Shown here one piece after another: positions 17,163 to 25,996 of a stretch of 39,621 nucleotides of DNA; the first letter of the stretch is position 1, and the number at the start of each line of letters is the position of its first letter. The notes under the pieces are model-generated. The model ran no database searches, was not told the DNA's origin, and saw only the letters and a list, made by a program, of their open reading frames with translations. The position numbers and the translations under genes were made by a program. This DNA comes from Cyanobium sp. (lineage in GTDB: Bacteria; Cyanobacteriota; Cyanobacteriia; PCC-6307; Cyanobiaceae), in the NCBI GenBank assembly GCA_007135755.1, contig SLIG01000121.1, positions 1 through 39,621 of the forward strand, written 5' to 3'.

Positions 17163-17882
17163 GTGAGTGCCGTGCAGCAGACCGAAACCACCACTGCCCC
17201 GGCCTCCGATACGGATGCTGCCCCCCAGGAGCTCGACCGGCTCGCCGCGGAGCTCGGCCCGGGTGGCGAGCTGGCGCCCGAGCGCGACCAGGAGGCCTAC
17301 CGCAAGCGCATGGCCAGGCGCCGGGAGGTGCAGCAGCAGCGCGTGGGGGAGCGCAACCTGGAGAAGGGCCTGGTGCTGGTGTTCACCGGCAACGGCAAGG
17401 GCAAGACCACCGCGGCCCTGGGGCTGGTGTTGCGCAGCCTCGGCCACGGCGAGCGGGTGGCGGTGGTGCAGTTCATCAAGGGCGGCTGGCAGCCGGGTGA
17501 GGCCAAGGCCCTGGAACTGTTCGGCGATGCCCTGGCCTGGCACGCCCTGGGCGAGGGCTTCACCTGGGAAACCCAGGACCGCGAGCGCGACCGCGCCCTG
17601 GTTCAAAGCGCCTGGGAGCGCTCCTGCGCCTATCTGGCGGATCCCGGCCGCCATCTGGTGGTGCTCGATGAGGTGAACGTGGCCCTGAAGCTCGGCTACC
17701 TGGCGGTGGAGCAGGTGCTTGAGGGTCTGGCTTTGCGGCCGCCGCTCACCCACGTGGCGCTCACCGGCCGCGGCGCGCCGCCGGCCCTGCTGGAGCGGGC
17801 CGACCTGGTGACGGAGATGACGCTGGTGCGCCATCCCTTCCGCGAGCAGGGGGTGAAGGCCCAGCGCGGCATCGAGTTCTGA
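17163..17882 (+). CDS. cobO: Cob(I)yrinic acid a,c-diamide adenosyltransferase
   Basis: 239-residue corrinoid adenosyltransferase (CobO/BtuR family), which transfers the adenosyl group of ATP to the cobalt of corrinoids in cobalamin synthesis. The P-loop GNGKGKTTAALGL follows a hydrophilic N-terminal extension of about 70 residues; other family blocks are VAVVQFIKGGWQPGE, HLVVLDEVNVALKLGYL and VALTGRGAPPALLERADLVTEM. GTG 17163 is preferred because GGAG lies at 17151-17154, 8 bases upstream; GTG 17154 and TTG 17157 are in frame but overlap that site. It lies 36 bases after the recombinase stop and 73 bases before pyrH. A cobK fragment at the right end of the window also belongs to cobalamin synthesis. 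Confidence 0.93.
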   Translation: MSAVQQTETTTAPASDTDAAPQELDRLAAELGPGGELAPERDQEAYRKRMARRREVQQQRVGERNLEKGLVLVFTGNGKGKTTAALGLVLRSLGHGERVAVVQFIKGGWQPGEAKALELFGDALAWHALGEGFTWETQDRERDRALVQSAWERSCAYLADPGRHLVVLDEVNVALKLGYLAVEQVLEGLALRPPLTHVALTGRGAPPALLERADLVTEMTLVRHPFREQGVKAQRGIEF

Positions 17883-17955
17883 ATGGCATCGGCAGGACGG
17901 GCCCTGAGGCCTGGCCTGGGGCCATTGCTACGGTGCCGCAGATCAACGGGGGGCG

Positions 17956-18663
17956 ATGGGGTTCAAGCGTGTGCTGCTCAAGCTCAGCGGCGAGGCGCTG
18001 ATGGGGGAGCAGGGCTACGGCATCGACCCGGCCATCGTGCAGTCGATCGCCGCCGATGTGGCCGCCTGCGTGGCCGACGGCACCCAGCTGGCGATTGTGG
18101 TGGGCGGCGGCAACATCTTTCGTGGTCTCAAGGGCAGTGCCGCGGGCATGGACCGGGCCACCGCCGACTACGTGGGCATGCTGGCCACGGTGATGAATGC
18201 CATCACTCTTCAGGACGGCCTGGAGCGGGCCGGCGTGCCCACCCGCGTGCAGAGCGCCATCTCCATGCAGGAGGTGGCCGAGCCCTACATCCGCCGCCGG
18301 GCGATCCGCCACATGGAGAAGGGCCGGGTGGTGATCTTCGCCGCCGGCACCGGCAACCCCTTCTTCACCACCGACACCACGGCCGCCCTGCGGGCCGCCG
18401 AGATCAACGCCGATGTGGTGTTCAAGGCCACCAAGGTGGATGGGGTCTACGACCGCGATCCGGCCAAGCACGCCGATGCCCGCCGCTATGAAACCCTCTC
18501 CTTCCTGGAGGTGCTCAGCGGTGAGCTGGAGGTGATGGACGGCGCCGCCATTGCCCTCTGCAAGGACAACGCCATCCCCATCGTGGTGTTTGATCTGTTC
18601 GGTCCCGGCAACATCGGCCGGGCCGTGCGCGGCGAGCCGATCGGCACCCGCATTCACCCCTGA
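17956..18663 (+). CDS. pyrH: UMP kinase
   Basis: 235-residue bacterial UMP kinase of the amino-acid-kinase fold; phosphorylates UMP to UDP with ATP, as a hexamer. Motifs: [18 protein letters not shown] near the N-terminus, [51 protein letters not shown], and [13 protein letters not shown]. Family length is about 235-245. ATG 17956 follows a GGGGGGCG stretch. It is followed 23 bases later by frr, the usual pyrH-frr pairing of bacteria. Confidence 0.97.
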   Translation: MGFKRVLLKLSGEALMGEQGYGIDPAIVQSIAADVAACVADGTQLAIVVGGGNIFRGLKGSAAGMDRATADYVGMLATVMNAITLQDGLERAGVPTRVQSAISMQEVAEPYIRRRAIRHMEKGRVVIFAAGTGNPFFTTDTTAALRAAEINADVVFKATKVDGVYDRDPAKHADARRYETLSFLEVLSGELEVMDGAAIALCKDNAIPIVVFDLFGPGNIGRAVRGEPIGTRIHP

Positions 18664-18686
18664 GCCCCCCAGCCTGAGCAACCCCC

Positions 18687-19226
18687 ATGGATCTGGAAGC
18701 CACGATGCGCAAGTCGGTGGACGCCGCCCTGCGCAACTTCAACACCATCCGCACGGGGCGGGCCAACACCTCCCTGCTGGACAAGATCAGCGTCGAGTAC
18801 TACGGCGCCGAGACCCAGCTGAAATCTCTCGCCAGCCTCAGCACCCCCGACTCCCAGACGATCCAGATCCAGCCCTTCGACCAGGGCTCTTTGGGCCTGA
18901 TTGAGAAGGCGATCGCCATGAGTGATCTGGGCCTCACCTGCAACAACGACGGCAGGGTGATCCGCATCAACATTCCGCCCCTCACCGAGGACCGCCGCAA
19001 GGAGCTGTGCAAGATCGCCGCCCGCTACGCCGAAGAGGGCAAGGTGGCCCTGCGCAACAACCGCCGGGACGGCATCGATCGCATCAAGAAGCGCGAGAAG
19101 GATGGCGAGCTCTCCGAAGACCAGAGTCGCGACGAACAGGAGCAGGTGCAGAAGCTCACCGACCGCTTCATCGCCGAGCTCGACAAGCACCTGAGCGAGA
19201 AGGAGGCTGAGATCCTCAAGGTGTGA
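18687..19226 (+). CDS. frr: Ribosome recycling factor
   Basis: 179-residue RRF, which with EF-G splits post-termination ribosomes. Typical blocks: [73 protein letters not shown] and the C-terminal three-helix-bundle segment with [10 protein letters not shown]. Length is near the usual 180-185. It sits in the conserved pyrH-frr order; its stop overlaps the next gene's start as GTGA, so the flavoprotein is probably translated from the same message. Confidence 0.97.
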   Translation: MDLEATMRKSVDAALRNFNTIRTGRANTSLLDKISVEYYGAETQLKSLASLSTPDSQTIQIQPFDQGSLGLIEKAIAMSDLGLTCNNDGRVIRINIPPLTEDRRKELCKIAARYAEEGKVALRNNRRDGIDRIKKREKDGELSEDQSRDEQEQVQKLTDRFIAELDKHLSEKEAEILKV

Positions 19227-20401
19227 CCATCCCTGCGGGCCCATGGGAGGTGATCGTGGTGGGGGCCGGGGCCGCCGGGGCCGCGGCCGCCGCCCACCTG
19301 GCCCGGACCGGACGCCGCGTGCTGCTGCTGGATCAGGCGCCGTCCTTCCCCCGGGCCAAGGCCTGCGGTGGCGGCATGGCCGCCTCGGTGCAGGCCTGGT
19401 TCCCCTTCGACCTCAGCCCGGTGGTGGAGGCGGTGATCGAGCGGGTGCGCTTCACCTGGGACCTGGGGGATCCGGTGGTGGCCGAGCTGCCGGGTGAGGC
19501 GCCGTTCTGGATCGTGCAGCGCGCCAATCTCGACGCCTTCCTGGTGGAGCAGGCCCGGGCCTCCGGTGCCTGCTTCCTGCCCGGGTGTTCGGTGCAGGCG
19601 CTGCAGCGTCGCGATGGCCGCTGGCGGCTGCAGCTGGCCCCCTCCGCCGGCAGCTCGGCGGGGGAGGGGCTGGAGGCCCTGGCCGTGGTGGTTGCTGACG
19701 GCTCCGGGTCGCGGCTGGCGGCTGGTCTGGGGCTGGGTCCCGGCCGGCCCCGCTTCGCCACCACCGTGTCGGTGGAGGTGGAGGGAGCCGTGGCCGATCC
19801 GACAACGGCCCATTTCGGCTTTGGACTGGTGCCCAAGGGGTTCTGCTGGGCCTTCCCCCGGCGCGGGGGCATGAGCATCGGCCTGGGGAGCTTCATCGGC
19901 CGGCCCGCCGATGCGGCCACGGCCCGCTCCGAAGCTGACGCCGTGTTGGCCCGGCTCCTGCCCAGCCTCGGCTTCGCCGCCGGTGCGGGCCAGCGCACAG
20001 TGAATCGGCTGCGGGTGTGGGACGGCCACCATCCTCTCCATGGTGAGGGGGTGGTGGTGGCCGGCGATGCTGCCTCGCTGTGTGATCCCTTTCTGGCCGA
20101 GGGTCTGCGGCCTGCGTTGCTGAGCGGCTGCCGGGCCGCCAGCGCCATCGACCACTGGCTGGCCGGGGATGCCGGTGCCCTGGCGGGCTACAGCGACGGG
20201 CTGCGCCGCGACTGGGGCGACTCGATGGCCTGGGGACGGCGCATCGCCAGCGTGTTCTACCGGGTGCCGAAGGTGGGCTACCAGCTGGGCATCAAGCGCC
20301 CCACCGCCCCCCGGCGCATCGCCCAGATCCTTTCGGGGGAGATGGGCTATGGCGACATCGCCCAGCGGGCGATTCGCCGGCTGCTGCTGCAGCGGAGCTG
20401 A
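19223..20401 (+). CDS. Geranylgeranyl-reductase-family FAD oxidoreductase
   Basis: 392-residue flavoprotein of the geranylgeranyl reductase/PHBH superfamily. The FAD-binding motif [20 protein letters not shown] is at residues 10-29, followed by the [10 protein letters not shown] motif typical of this family at about 44-53 and the second FAD contact [20 protein letters not shown] near 275-295. It lacks the N-terminal sequence characteristic of chlorophyll-pathway ChlP, so it is more likely a paralogue reducing another isoprenoid or quinone-like substrate; the substrate is unknown. It starts at GTG overlapping the frr stop (GTGA). The convergent CNBD gene ends 7 bases downstream of its stop. 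Confidence 0.85.
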   Translation: MTIPAGPWEVIVVGAGAAGAAAAAHLARTGRRVLLLDQAPSFPRAKACGGGMAASVQAWFPFDLSPVVEAVIERVRFTWDLGDPVVAELPGEAPFWIVQRANLDAFLVEQARASGACFLPGCSVQALQRRDGRWRLQLAPSAGSSAGEGLEALAVVVADGSGSRLAAGLGLGPGRPRFATTVSVEVEGAVADPTTAHFGFGLVPKGFCWAFPRRGGMSIGLGSFIGRPADAATARSEADAVLARLLPSLGFAAGAGQRTVNRLRVWDGHHPLHGEGVVVAGDAASLCDPFLAEGLRPALLSGCRAASAIDHWLAGDAGALAGYSDGLRRDWGDSMAWGRRIASVFYRVPKVGYQLGIKRPTAPRRIAQILSGEMGYGDIAQRAIRRLLLQRS

Positions 20402-20408
20402 GCACCCG

Positions 20409-20837
20409 TCAGCCGATGCGGGTGCAGTCCTTGAGCTGGCGCAGGCGCTGATCGATCGAGCCCAGCAGCTCGATCGCGAACATCGGTGACTCCTGCACCG
20501 CGAACAGGAACTTCTCCCGGTTCATCACCAGCAGCTGGCAGGCTGTGGCCGCTTTGGCGTCGCCGTAGCGACGGTGCTCGCTGGTGACCAGGGCGCCGGC
20601 GCCGAACACGTCGCCGGCCCGGATCTGTTCATGGCCGGCATCGCTGTTCCAGCTCAGCTGCACCTCGCCCTCCAGCACCCCGAACATGCAGTCACCGCTC
20701 TCGCCGGAGCGGAAGATCAGCTCACCGGGCTGCACCGTGATCACTTCGCCCTCACTGGCAAGGGCGCGCATGGTGTCAAGTGCGTTCACGGCGGGGGCGG
20801 GACGGGTCAGCGGCCCAGTGTGGACCAGCCAGGTCAA
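20409..20837 (-). CDS. Stand-alone cyclic nucleotide-binding-domain protein
   Basis: Up to 142 residues made of a single cNMP-binding (CRP-type) beta-roll: VITVQPGELIFRSGESGDCM, FGVLEGEVQLSW, IRAGDVFGAGALVTSEHRRY, ATACQLLVMNREKFLFAV, plus a short C-terminal helix. There is no helix-turn-helix or catalytic domain. The phosphate-binding cassette (GAGALVTSEHRRYGDAKA) lacks the clear GE-x(3)-RxA pattern of true cAMP binders, so ligand binding is doubtful. The conserved part begins at about residue 17; GTG 20789 is a plausible later start, as the first 16 residues look unconserved. It lies downstream of the transaldolase gene on the same strand. Confidence 0.75.
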   Translation of the reverse strand: MTWLVHTGPLTRPAPAVNALDTMRALASEGEVITVQPGELIFRSGESGDCMFGVLEGEVQLSWNSDAGHEQIRAGDVFGAGALVTSEHRRYGDAKAATACQLLVMNREKFLFAVQESPMFAIELLGSIDQRLRQLKDCTRIG

Positions 20838-20870
20838 GAGCGGATTAAGGCCGCGGCTGCTGCCGTGGTC

Positions 20871-22043
20871 TCAGCTCCCGCTCACCGCCAGGGCGGCCCC
20901 CAGCCCGCCGCGCACGTCGTCGGGGGCGAGCCTGCCGTCGTTGTCGGTGTCGAGGGCATCGAATACGGCATCGCTTCCCAGCCACTCCTCGCGGGTGATG
21001 CAGCCGTCGCCGTCGAGGTCGTTGAGCAGAAAGATCTCGTGCACGGCATGGCCGAAGGCGGCCCCCCCCTCCAGCACCGCCAGGCGGTGGGCCAGCTGGG
21101 CCTCGAGGGTTTCGATCGCCTTGCAGAAGCCCCGGATGCCCTCATCCAGCTTTTCGGTGGCCATCGGGTCTGCCCCGTGCATGGCACGGAAACGGGCTTC
21201 ATCCAGGTGGATCTGGGCTTCGGTGGGGGCAGGGTCGAAGGCGTTGAGCTTGCGCTCCAGCACTCCTTCGGTGCCGCGGAGTTCCTGCAGCAGGGCCGGG
21301 GAGATGGTGAGCAGATCGCAGCCCGCCAGTTCGATGATCTCGTCGGTGTTGCGGAAGCTGGCTCCCATCACCTCCGTTTTGTATCCGTAGGTTTTGTAGT
21401 AGTTGAAGATCTGGGTCACCGAGACCACCCCCGGATCCTCCGGCCCCGGATAGCTCTCCCGGCCGGTGCTCTTCTTGTACCAGTCGAGGATGCGGCCCAC
21501 GAACGGGGAGATCAGGGTGACGCCGGCCTCGGCGGCAGCCACGGCCTGGGCAAAGGAGAACAGCAGGGTGAGGTTGCAGTGGATGCCCTCCTTCTCCAGC
21601 TGCTCGGCGGCGCGGATGCCCTCCCAGGTGGAGGCCACCTTGATCAGCACCCGGTCGTTGCGGATGCCGGCCTGGTTGTAGAGCTGAATCAGGCGCCTGG
21701 CCTTGGTGATCGTGGCTTCGGTGTCGAAGCTCAGGCGCGCATCCACCTCGGTGGACACCCGGCCCGGCACGATCTTGAGGATCTCCTTGCCGAACGTGAC
21801 GCAGATTTCATCGAGGGCTTCCCGCACCACCGCATCGGCCCCGGCCCCCGCGCCCATCTCGGCGCGTGACTCGCGCAGGGAGCGATCGATCAGCTCCTGG
21901 TAGGCGGGAATCTGGGCCGCCGCCAGGATCAGCGAGGGGTTGGTGGTGGCATCCCGCGGCGTGAACTGCTTGATCGCGTCGATGTCGCCGGTATCGGCGA
22001 CAACCACGGTCATGGCGGCGAGTTGATCGAGCAGGTTGGCCAT
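20871..22043 (-). CDS. tal: Transaldolase with C-terminal EF-hand pair
   Basis: 390-residue transaldolase B-type enzyme (pentose phosphate pathway; transfers dihydroxyacetone units from sedoheptulose-7-P to glyceraldehyde-3-P). Blocks: [75 protein letters not shown] (Schiff-base Lys), [20 protein letters not shown] and [12 protein letters not shown]. After the barrel come two EF-hand loops: [12 protein letters not shown] at 342-353 and [12 protein letters not shown] at 365-376, both with acidic residues at positions 1, 3, 5 and 12. The frame extends to 22130, but ATG 22043 begins the conserved protein. Confidence 0.95.
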   Translation of the reverse strand: MANLLDQLAAMTVVVADTGDIDAIKQFTPRDATTNPSLILAAAQIPAYQELIDRSLRESRAEMGAGAGADAVVREALDEICVTFGKEILKIVPGRVSTEVDARLSFDTEATITKARRLIQLYNQAGIRNDRVLIKVASTWEGIRAAEQLEKEGIHCNLTLLFSFAQAVAAAEAGVTLISPFVGRILDWYKKSTGRESYPGPEDPGVVSVTQIFNYYKTYGYKTEVMGASFRNTDEIIELAGCDLLTISPALLQELRGTEGVLERKLNAFDPAPTEAQIHLDEARFRAMHGADPMATEKLDEGIRGFCKAIETLEAQLAHRLAVLEGGAAFGHAVHEIFLLNDLDGDGCITREEWLGSDAVFDALDTDNDGRLAPDDVRGGLGAALAVSGS

Positions 22044-22156
22044 CGCTGGCGGAATTCCCGGTTGCCTGAACGCTAGCCAGGGGGGTTGCCGCTCCCCAGC
22101 TTCGGGGGCGGTGCTTGCGCGAATGGCCACATGGGGCGACCGGCGCTGCCGGTGCC

Positions 22157-24001
22157 TCAGGCCGGTGGACTGGCGGGCTGGGGCGCCTGTGCTGGTGCGG
22201 CCACCGGAGTGGAGGGGGGGATCTGCTCCAGCACCAGCAGGGCATCGATGATCTGGCGGGCCACGGGCGCGGCCACCGTGGAGCCGAACGTGTTGCCGCC
22301 CTGGGGTTCATCCACCACCACCAGCACCACGAAGCGCGGGTCTTCGATCGGCAGCACCGCCACGAAGCTGGTGATCAGGGCCCCGGGGATGTACACGCCA
22401 CGCTCAGCCTTCTGGGCGGTGCCCGTCTTGCCGCCGATGCGGTAGCCGGGCACTTTCACGCCCAGGCTTTCGCTGCGGGCCACGGTCTGCTCCATCCACT
22501 CCAGCACCGTGGCCGTCACCTGCGGATCGAGCAGCTGGAGACCGGAATGGCCGGTGCTGCTGGCCAGGGCCTCGCCGGAGCGCAGGCCGCGGGTGATGTG
22601 GGGGCTCACCAGCCGGCCACCATTGGCCAGCATCGCGTGAAGCTGGGCCAGCTTCAGGGGGGTGAGGGAGAAGCCCTGGCCGAAGGCCGCCACAGCCGGC
22701 TCGATCGCGTGACCGGTGAACACCCCGCGCGGTTTCAGCTCCCCGGCCACTGCACCGGGCAGGTCGGTGTCGGGCCGCGTATCGATGCCGATCTTGTTCA
22801 GCCACTCCCAGAAGCGCTCCCGCTTCACCTGGGCCATGGCATTCACCATGCCCACGTTGCTGGACACCTCCAGCACGGTGGCGAAATCGATCACGCCATT
22901 GCCCTGGCGATTGGCGTTGAAGATCGGCCAGCCACCGATGCTCAGCTGCCCTGGGTCGTTCACCGTGCCCTTGGGGTCGATCGCCTTCTCCTGCAGGGCG
23001 ATCGCCAGGTTGATGGGCTTGAAGGTGGACCCGGGTTCGTAGAGATCCTGCACCGACCATTCGCGGAACAGCCCGGGATTGAATTTCCAGAACTGGTTGG
23101 GGTCGTAGGTGGGATAGGAGGTGAGGGCCAGCATCTCGCCGTTGCGCACATCCATCACCAGGGCGGCGCCGCGCTTGGCCTTCCATTTCGCCACCTGACT
23201 GGCCAGGGCCTGCTGACTCACCTGCTGCAGGCGCGCGTCGAGGGTGAGCTGCAGGCGCAGATCATCGCCATAGAGCGAGCCCGCCGTGAGCCCCTCCGGC
23301 AGGGGGGTGCCATCGGCCCCCCGACGCATGCTGAGGGTGTTCTCCAGGCGCTGGAGGTCGCTGTCGCGGCTCTGCTCCAGCCCCGCCTGGGGCACCCGCT
23401 CGAGGTTGAGGAAGCCCACCACGTTGGCGAACAGCGAGCCCTGGGGGTAGACGCGTTGGGGATAGCCCTCCAGGTCGAGGCCGCTGATGCCCAGCCGGCG
23501 GATGCGCTCGGCGGTCTCCGGGTCGATGTCGGTGCCCAGCTTCACGCCACTGGGGCGGCCCACCATGCGCTCGTGCAGCAGCGCAGCCGGCTGGGCCAGC
23601 ACCGGCCCCAGCCGGGAGGCCACCTCCTCCCGGCTGCGCAGCTTCTGGGGGTCGTCACCGGGAAAGTTGAAGAAGCGGGGGTGGGCCCAGAGGGTGAACC
23701 GCTCCTCGTCGAGGGCCACCAGGCGGCCGTTGCGATCGACGATCGTGCGGCGCTTGCCCAGGGGGGTCTGGGACTGGGTCTGAAGGGCCCGGGCCTTGGC
23801 CTCCAGGTTGGCGGTGTCGAACACCTGCAGCCAGGCCAGGCGGCCGGCCAGACCCGCCAGGCCGAGGCAGAGCAGGCCATAGACGGCCAGCAGCCGTCCG
23901 GGGCTGAGGGGCTGAATCGACACCACCCGCCTCTGGCGGCTGGATCCCGCTGGGCGCGTTGTCGGAGGACGTCGGGAGCGTGGAAGCGACGTGGGGGTCA
24001 T
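22157..24001 (-). CDS. ftsI: Penicillin-binding protein, FtsI/PBP3-type transpeptidase
   Basis: 614-residue class B PBP that cross-links septal peptidoglycan. A short basic cytoplasmic N-terminus is followed by one transmembrane helix (about 35-56), the PBP dimerisation/pedestal domain ([20 protein letters not shown] and after), and the transpeptidase domain with the three active-site motifs: SxxK in EPGSTFKP (about residue 325), SxN in VSSNVGM and KTG in GGKTGTAQ (about residue 524). The frame is open upstream to 24481, but ATG 24001 gives a normal FtsI N-terminus. It lies 23 bases downstream of a small TM/coiled-coil gene that may encode the FtsL partner. Confidence 0.95.
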   Translation of the reverse strand: MTPTSLPRSRRPPTTRPAGSSRQRRVVSIQPLSPGRLLAVYGLLCLGLAGLAGRLAWLQVFDTANLEAKARALQTQSQTPLGKRRTIVDRNGRLVALDEERFTLWAHPRFFNFPGDDPQKLRSREEVASRLGPVLAQPAALLHERMVGRPSGVKLGTDIDPETAERIRRLGISGLDLEGYPQRVYPQGSLFANVVGFLNLERVPQAGLEQSRDSDLQRLENTLSMRRGADGTPLPEGLTAGSLYGDDLRLQLTLDARLQQVSQQALASQVAKWKAKRGAALVMDVRNGEMLALTSYPTYDPNQFWKFNPGLFREWSVQDLYEPGSTFKPINLAIALQEKAIDPKGTVNDPGQLSIGGWPIFNANRQGNGVIDFATVLEVSSNVGMVNAMAQVKRERFWEWLNKIGIDTRPDTDLPGAVAGELKPRGVFTGHAIEPAVAAFGQGFSLTPLKLAQLHAMLANGGRLVSPHITRGLRSGEALASSTGHSGLQLLDPQVTATVLEWMEQTVARSESLGVKVPGYRIGGKTGTAQKAERGVYIPGALITSFVAVLPIEDPRFVVLVVVDEPQGGNTFGSTVAAPVARQIIDALLVLEQIPPSTPVAAPAQAPQPASPPA

Positions 24002-24024
24002 GGATCCCGCCAGGGGGGGGCGAC

Positions 24025-24468
24025 TCAGTAGCCGATGGCGGCCGGTTTCCAGTCCAGGGACGCCAGGGGCAGGCCGGAGGTGGATTGGGACGGCGCCGAC
24101 GGTGGCGGCATGAAGATCAACCGGTCGCTGCTGGTGGGCACCAACTGGCCGGGCTGGCCTGCGCGGCTGAGGTGGTGGCGCTCCAGCTGGGCGGCCGATT
24201 CCTGCAGCCGGTGTTCGAGCACCTGGGCGGATTCCAGGGCCTGAAAGCTCTGCCCCCACTCGTTCTGCCAGTGCAGGGTGAGACCGCTCAGGGCCAGCAT
24301 GCAGAGACCGAGGCCGGCCAGGGTGCCGTCGGTGGCCCGGTGCAGACCCATCAGCCAGGGAGTCCGTCGACCGGCGGCACGGCCGGTGAGCGAACCCTGG
24401 ATCAGCTGCAGGGGCCGCTGCGGCTGGAGGCTGTCGGCGGCCGGCCCAGCGAATTTGGAGGCGACCAC
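24025..24468 (-). CDS. Candidate FtsL-like single-pass membrane protein
   Basis: 147 residues: basic N-terminal part (LTGRAAGRRTPWLMGLHR), one transmembrane helix at about 49-66 (TLAGLGLCMLALSGLTLHW), then an amphipathic, likely coiled-coil stretch at about 70-98 (SFQALESAQVLEHRLQESAA) and a Pro/Ser-rich tail. This type II, TM-plus-coiled-coil architecture directly upstream of ftsI on the same strand matches the mraW-ftsL-ftsI gene order of many bacteria. Sequence similarity to FtsL is weak by nature, so the name is inferred. GTG 24468 is the only standard start after the stop of the CPBP gene at 24536; longer frames overlap that gene. Confidence 0.65.
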   Translation of the reverse strand: MVASKFAGPAADSLQPQRPLQLIQGSLTGRAAGRRTPWLMGLHRATDGTLAGLGLCMLALSGLTLHWQNEWGQSFQALESAQVLEHRLQESAAQLERHHLSRAGQPGQLVPTSSDRLIFMPPPSAPSQSTSGLPLASLDWKPAAIGY

Positions 24469-24535
24469 GGGGTGTACCCAACGCCTTGCAAGTGAACCAC
24501 CCGTCCAGTCCCGAAGCAAGGCCCGAACGGGGCTT

Positions 24536-25939
24536 TCACACCGCCAGCAGCACCAGGTTGGTGAAGGTGAACCCGTTCCAGAGCCCATGCATGAGCACAC
24601 AGGGCCCCAGCCGTCCGCTGCGTAGCCGCAACCAGCCCAGTCCGGCCCCCAGCACCACCAGGGGCAGCAGTTCGCCCAGGCTGAGGTGGGCCAGGCCGAA
24701 CACCAGGGCGCTCACCAGCACGCCTGCCGTGTCACCCCAGCGCTGTCCCAGCGCCGGCAGCAGCACCCCCCGGAACAGCGTTTCCTCGAACAGGGGTGCC
24801 AGCACCATGGCCGTGACCCCGAAGCACAGCAGGGCCGCCGGGTTGCGGGCGGTGAGCACCAGGTCCAGCAGCGGGTTGCTGCCGCCGGGATCGCCCAGCA
24901 GGCGCTGCACCAGCCAGCCGGCGAAGGTCACCAGGGGCAGCACCATCAGTAGCTGGCCCAGGGCGGCGCGGATGGCCGAGCCGGCGGGCCGCCAGCGCCA
25001 CTGCAACCAGCCGTTGGCCGGTTCCCGGCCAGCCAGGGACCGCAGCTGGGCCGCCAGGATCAGCAGGGGCGGCACCATCAAGCCCAGGTAGAGCAGCAGC
25101 ACCTGCAGGCCCTGCTGCAGCGCCGGCGTGGCGTCGAAGGGTGCGAGCAGCGGCCTCAGGGCCGGGGCCAGCAGCAGCGGCACGCTCAGTTCCCCCAGCA
25201 CCACGAAGCCACCGGCGATCAGCAGGGTCACGTCCACCAGGTCCAGGGGCGGCCCCACCAGTGCCGGGGATGCCGGGTTGCGGCGGCGGATCCGCAGCCA
25301 GAGCTGCCGCAGCAGCAGACCCACGCCAAGCAGGAGCAGCAGCGCGGGCAGCCAGCTCACCGCCAGCAGCTGCGCCAGGGCACGCCCCTGCCGTCGCGGC
25401 TCGCCGCAGTCGGCTCGACCGGGCTCAAGGGCCTGGCAGAGCAGCTGGCTGGTCAGGGGGCTGAGATCGTCCTGCCAGGGGGCCGTGAGGGCGGCGGCCC
25501 GCTCACGCTCCACGGTCAGGGGGTCTGGGCTGCTCTTGAGCAGGGCCACGAGCTCCTGCCGCTCGGGGGGCACCTGGGCGCGCAGGCGCTCCAGCAGGCC
25601 AGCGCCGGCTTCGGCCCTCTCGCCGCGACGCTGCAGCAGGGCCAGTTGCAGCAGCTGGTCGGCAGTGCCCGGACCGGGACCGGCGGCCAGGGACTCCTCC
25701 AGGGCGACGGTGAGCTGCTCGAAGACATCAGGCCCGGCGAGCAGGGGTTTCAGCCGCTCCGGCAGGGCTGGAGCGGCCAGCACCTGGAGCTGCCGCTGGC
25801 GCAGCTCCAGGGCGTTGCCCACCGAAGGGCGATCCAGGCTCTGGAGCAGGCCGTTGATCCAGAGCAGGCTGCACAGCAGCAGGCTGACGCCGGCGAGCAG
25901 GAGCTTCCAGCGCGGCGGCGCTGTGGAGGAGGGGGCCAA
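24536..25939 (-). CDS. CPBP-family intramembrane glutamic endopeptidase
   Basis: 467-residue multi-pass membrane protein. The C-terminal CPBP (Rce1/CAAX-protease-like) domain carries the signature residues: EExxxR in PLFEETLFRGVLLPAL, FxxxH in VFGLAHLSLGE and HxxxN in LMHGLWNGFTF. The N-terminal half has a TM helix (about 12-33), a soluble, Leu/Arg-rich segment of some 150 residues and several more hydrophobic helices. Bacterial members are putative proteases acting on membrane proteins; the substrate is unknown. The start is TTG 25939, the only plausible initiator before the first helix. It is divergent from the histidine phosphatase gene across about 57 bases. Confidence 0.85.
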   Translation of the reverse strand: MAPSSTAPPRWKLLLAGVSLLLCSLLWINGLLQSLDRPSVGNALELRQRQLQVLAAPALPERLKPLLAGPDVFEQLTVALEESLAAGPGPGTADQLLQLALLQRRGERAEAGAGLLERLRAQVPPERQELVALLKSSPDPLTVERERAAALTAPWQDDLSPLTSQLLCQALEPGRADCGEPRRQGRALAQLLAVSWLPALLLLLGVGLLLRQLWLRIRRRNPASPALVGPPLDLVDVTLLIAGGFVVLGELSVPLLLAPALRPLLAPFDATPALQQGLQVLLLYLGLMVPPLLILAAQLRSLAGREPANGWLQWRWRPAGSAIRAALGQLLMVLPLVTFAGWLVQRLLGDPGGSNPLLDLVLTARNPAALLCFGVTAMVLAPLFEETLFRGVLLPALGQRWGDTAGVLVSALVFGLAHLSLGELLPLVVLGAGLGWLRLRSGRLGPCVLMHGLWNGFTFTNLVLLAV

Positions 25940-25996
25940 GCGCTAGGCGGCGGTGAGGCAATGGCCTGGATTCTCACCCCTGCCTGCTCCCATACG

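Noticed and set aside
22085-22120. Possible hairpin CCCC-AGCTTC-GGGG between tal and ftsI
   Set aside because: Short stem with no T-tract in either direction and in a same-strand gap; no functional call possible.
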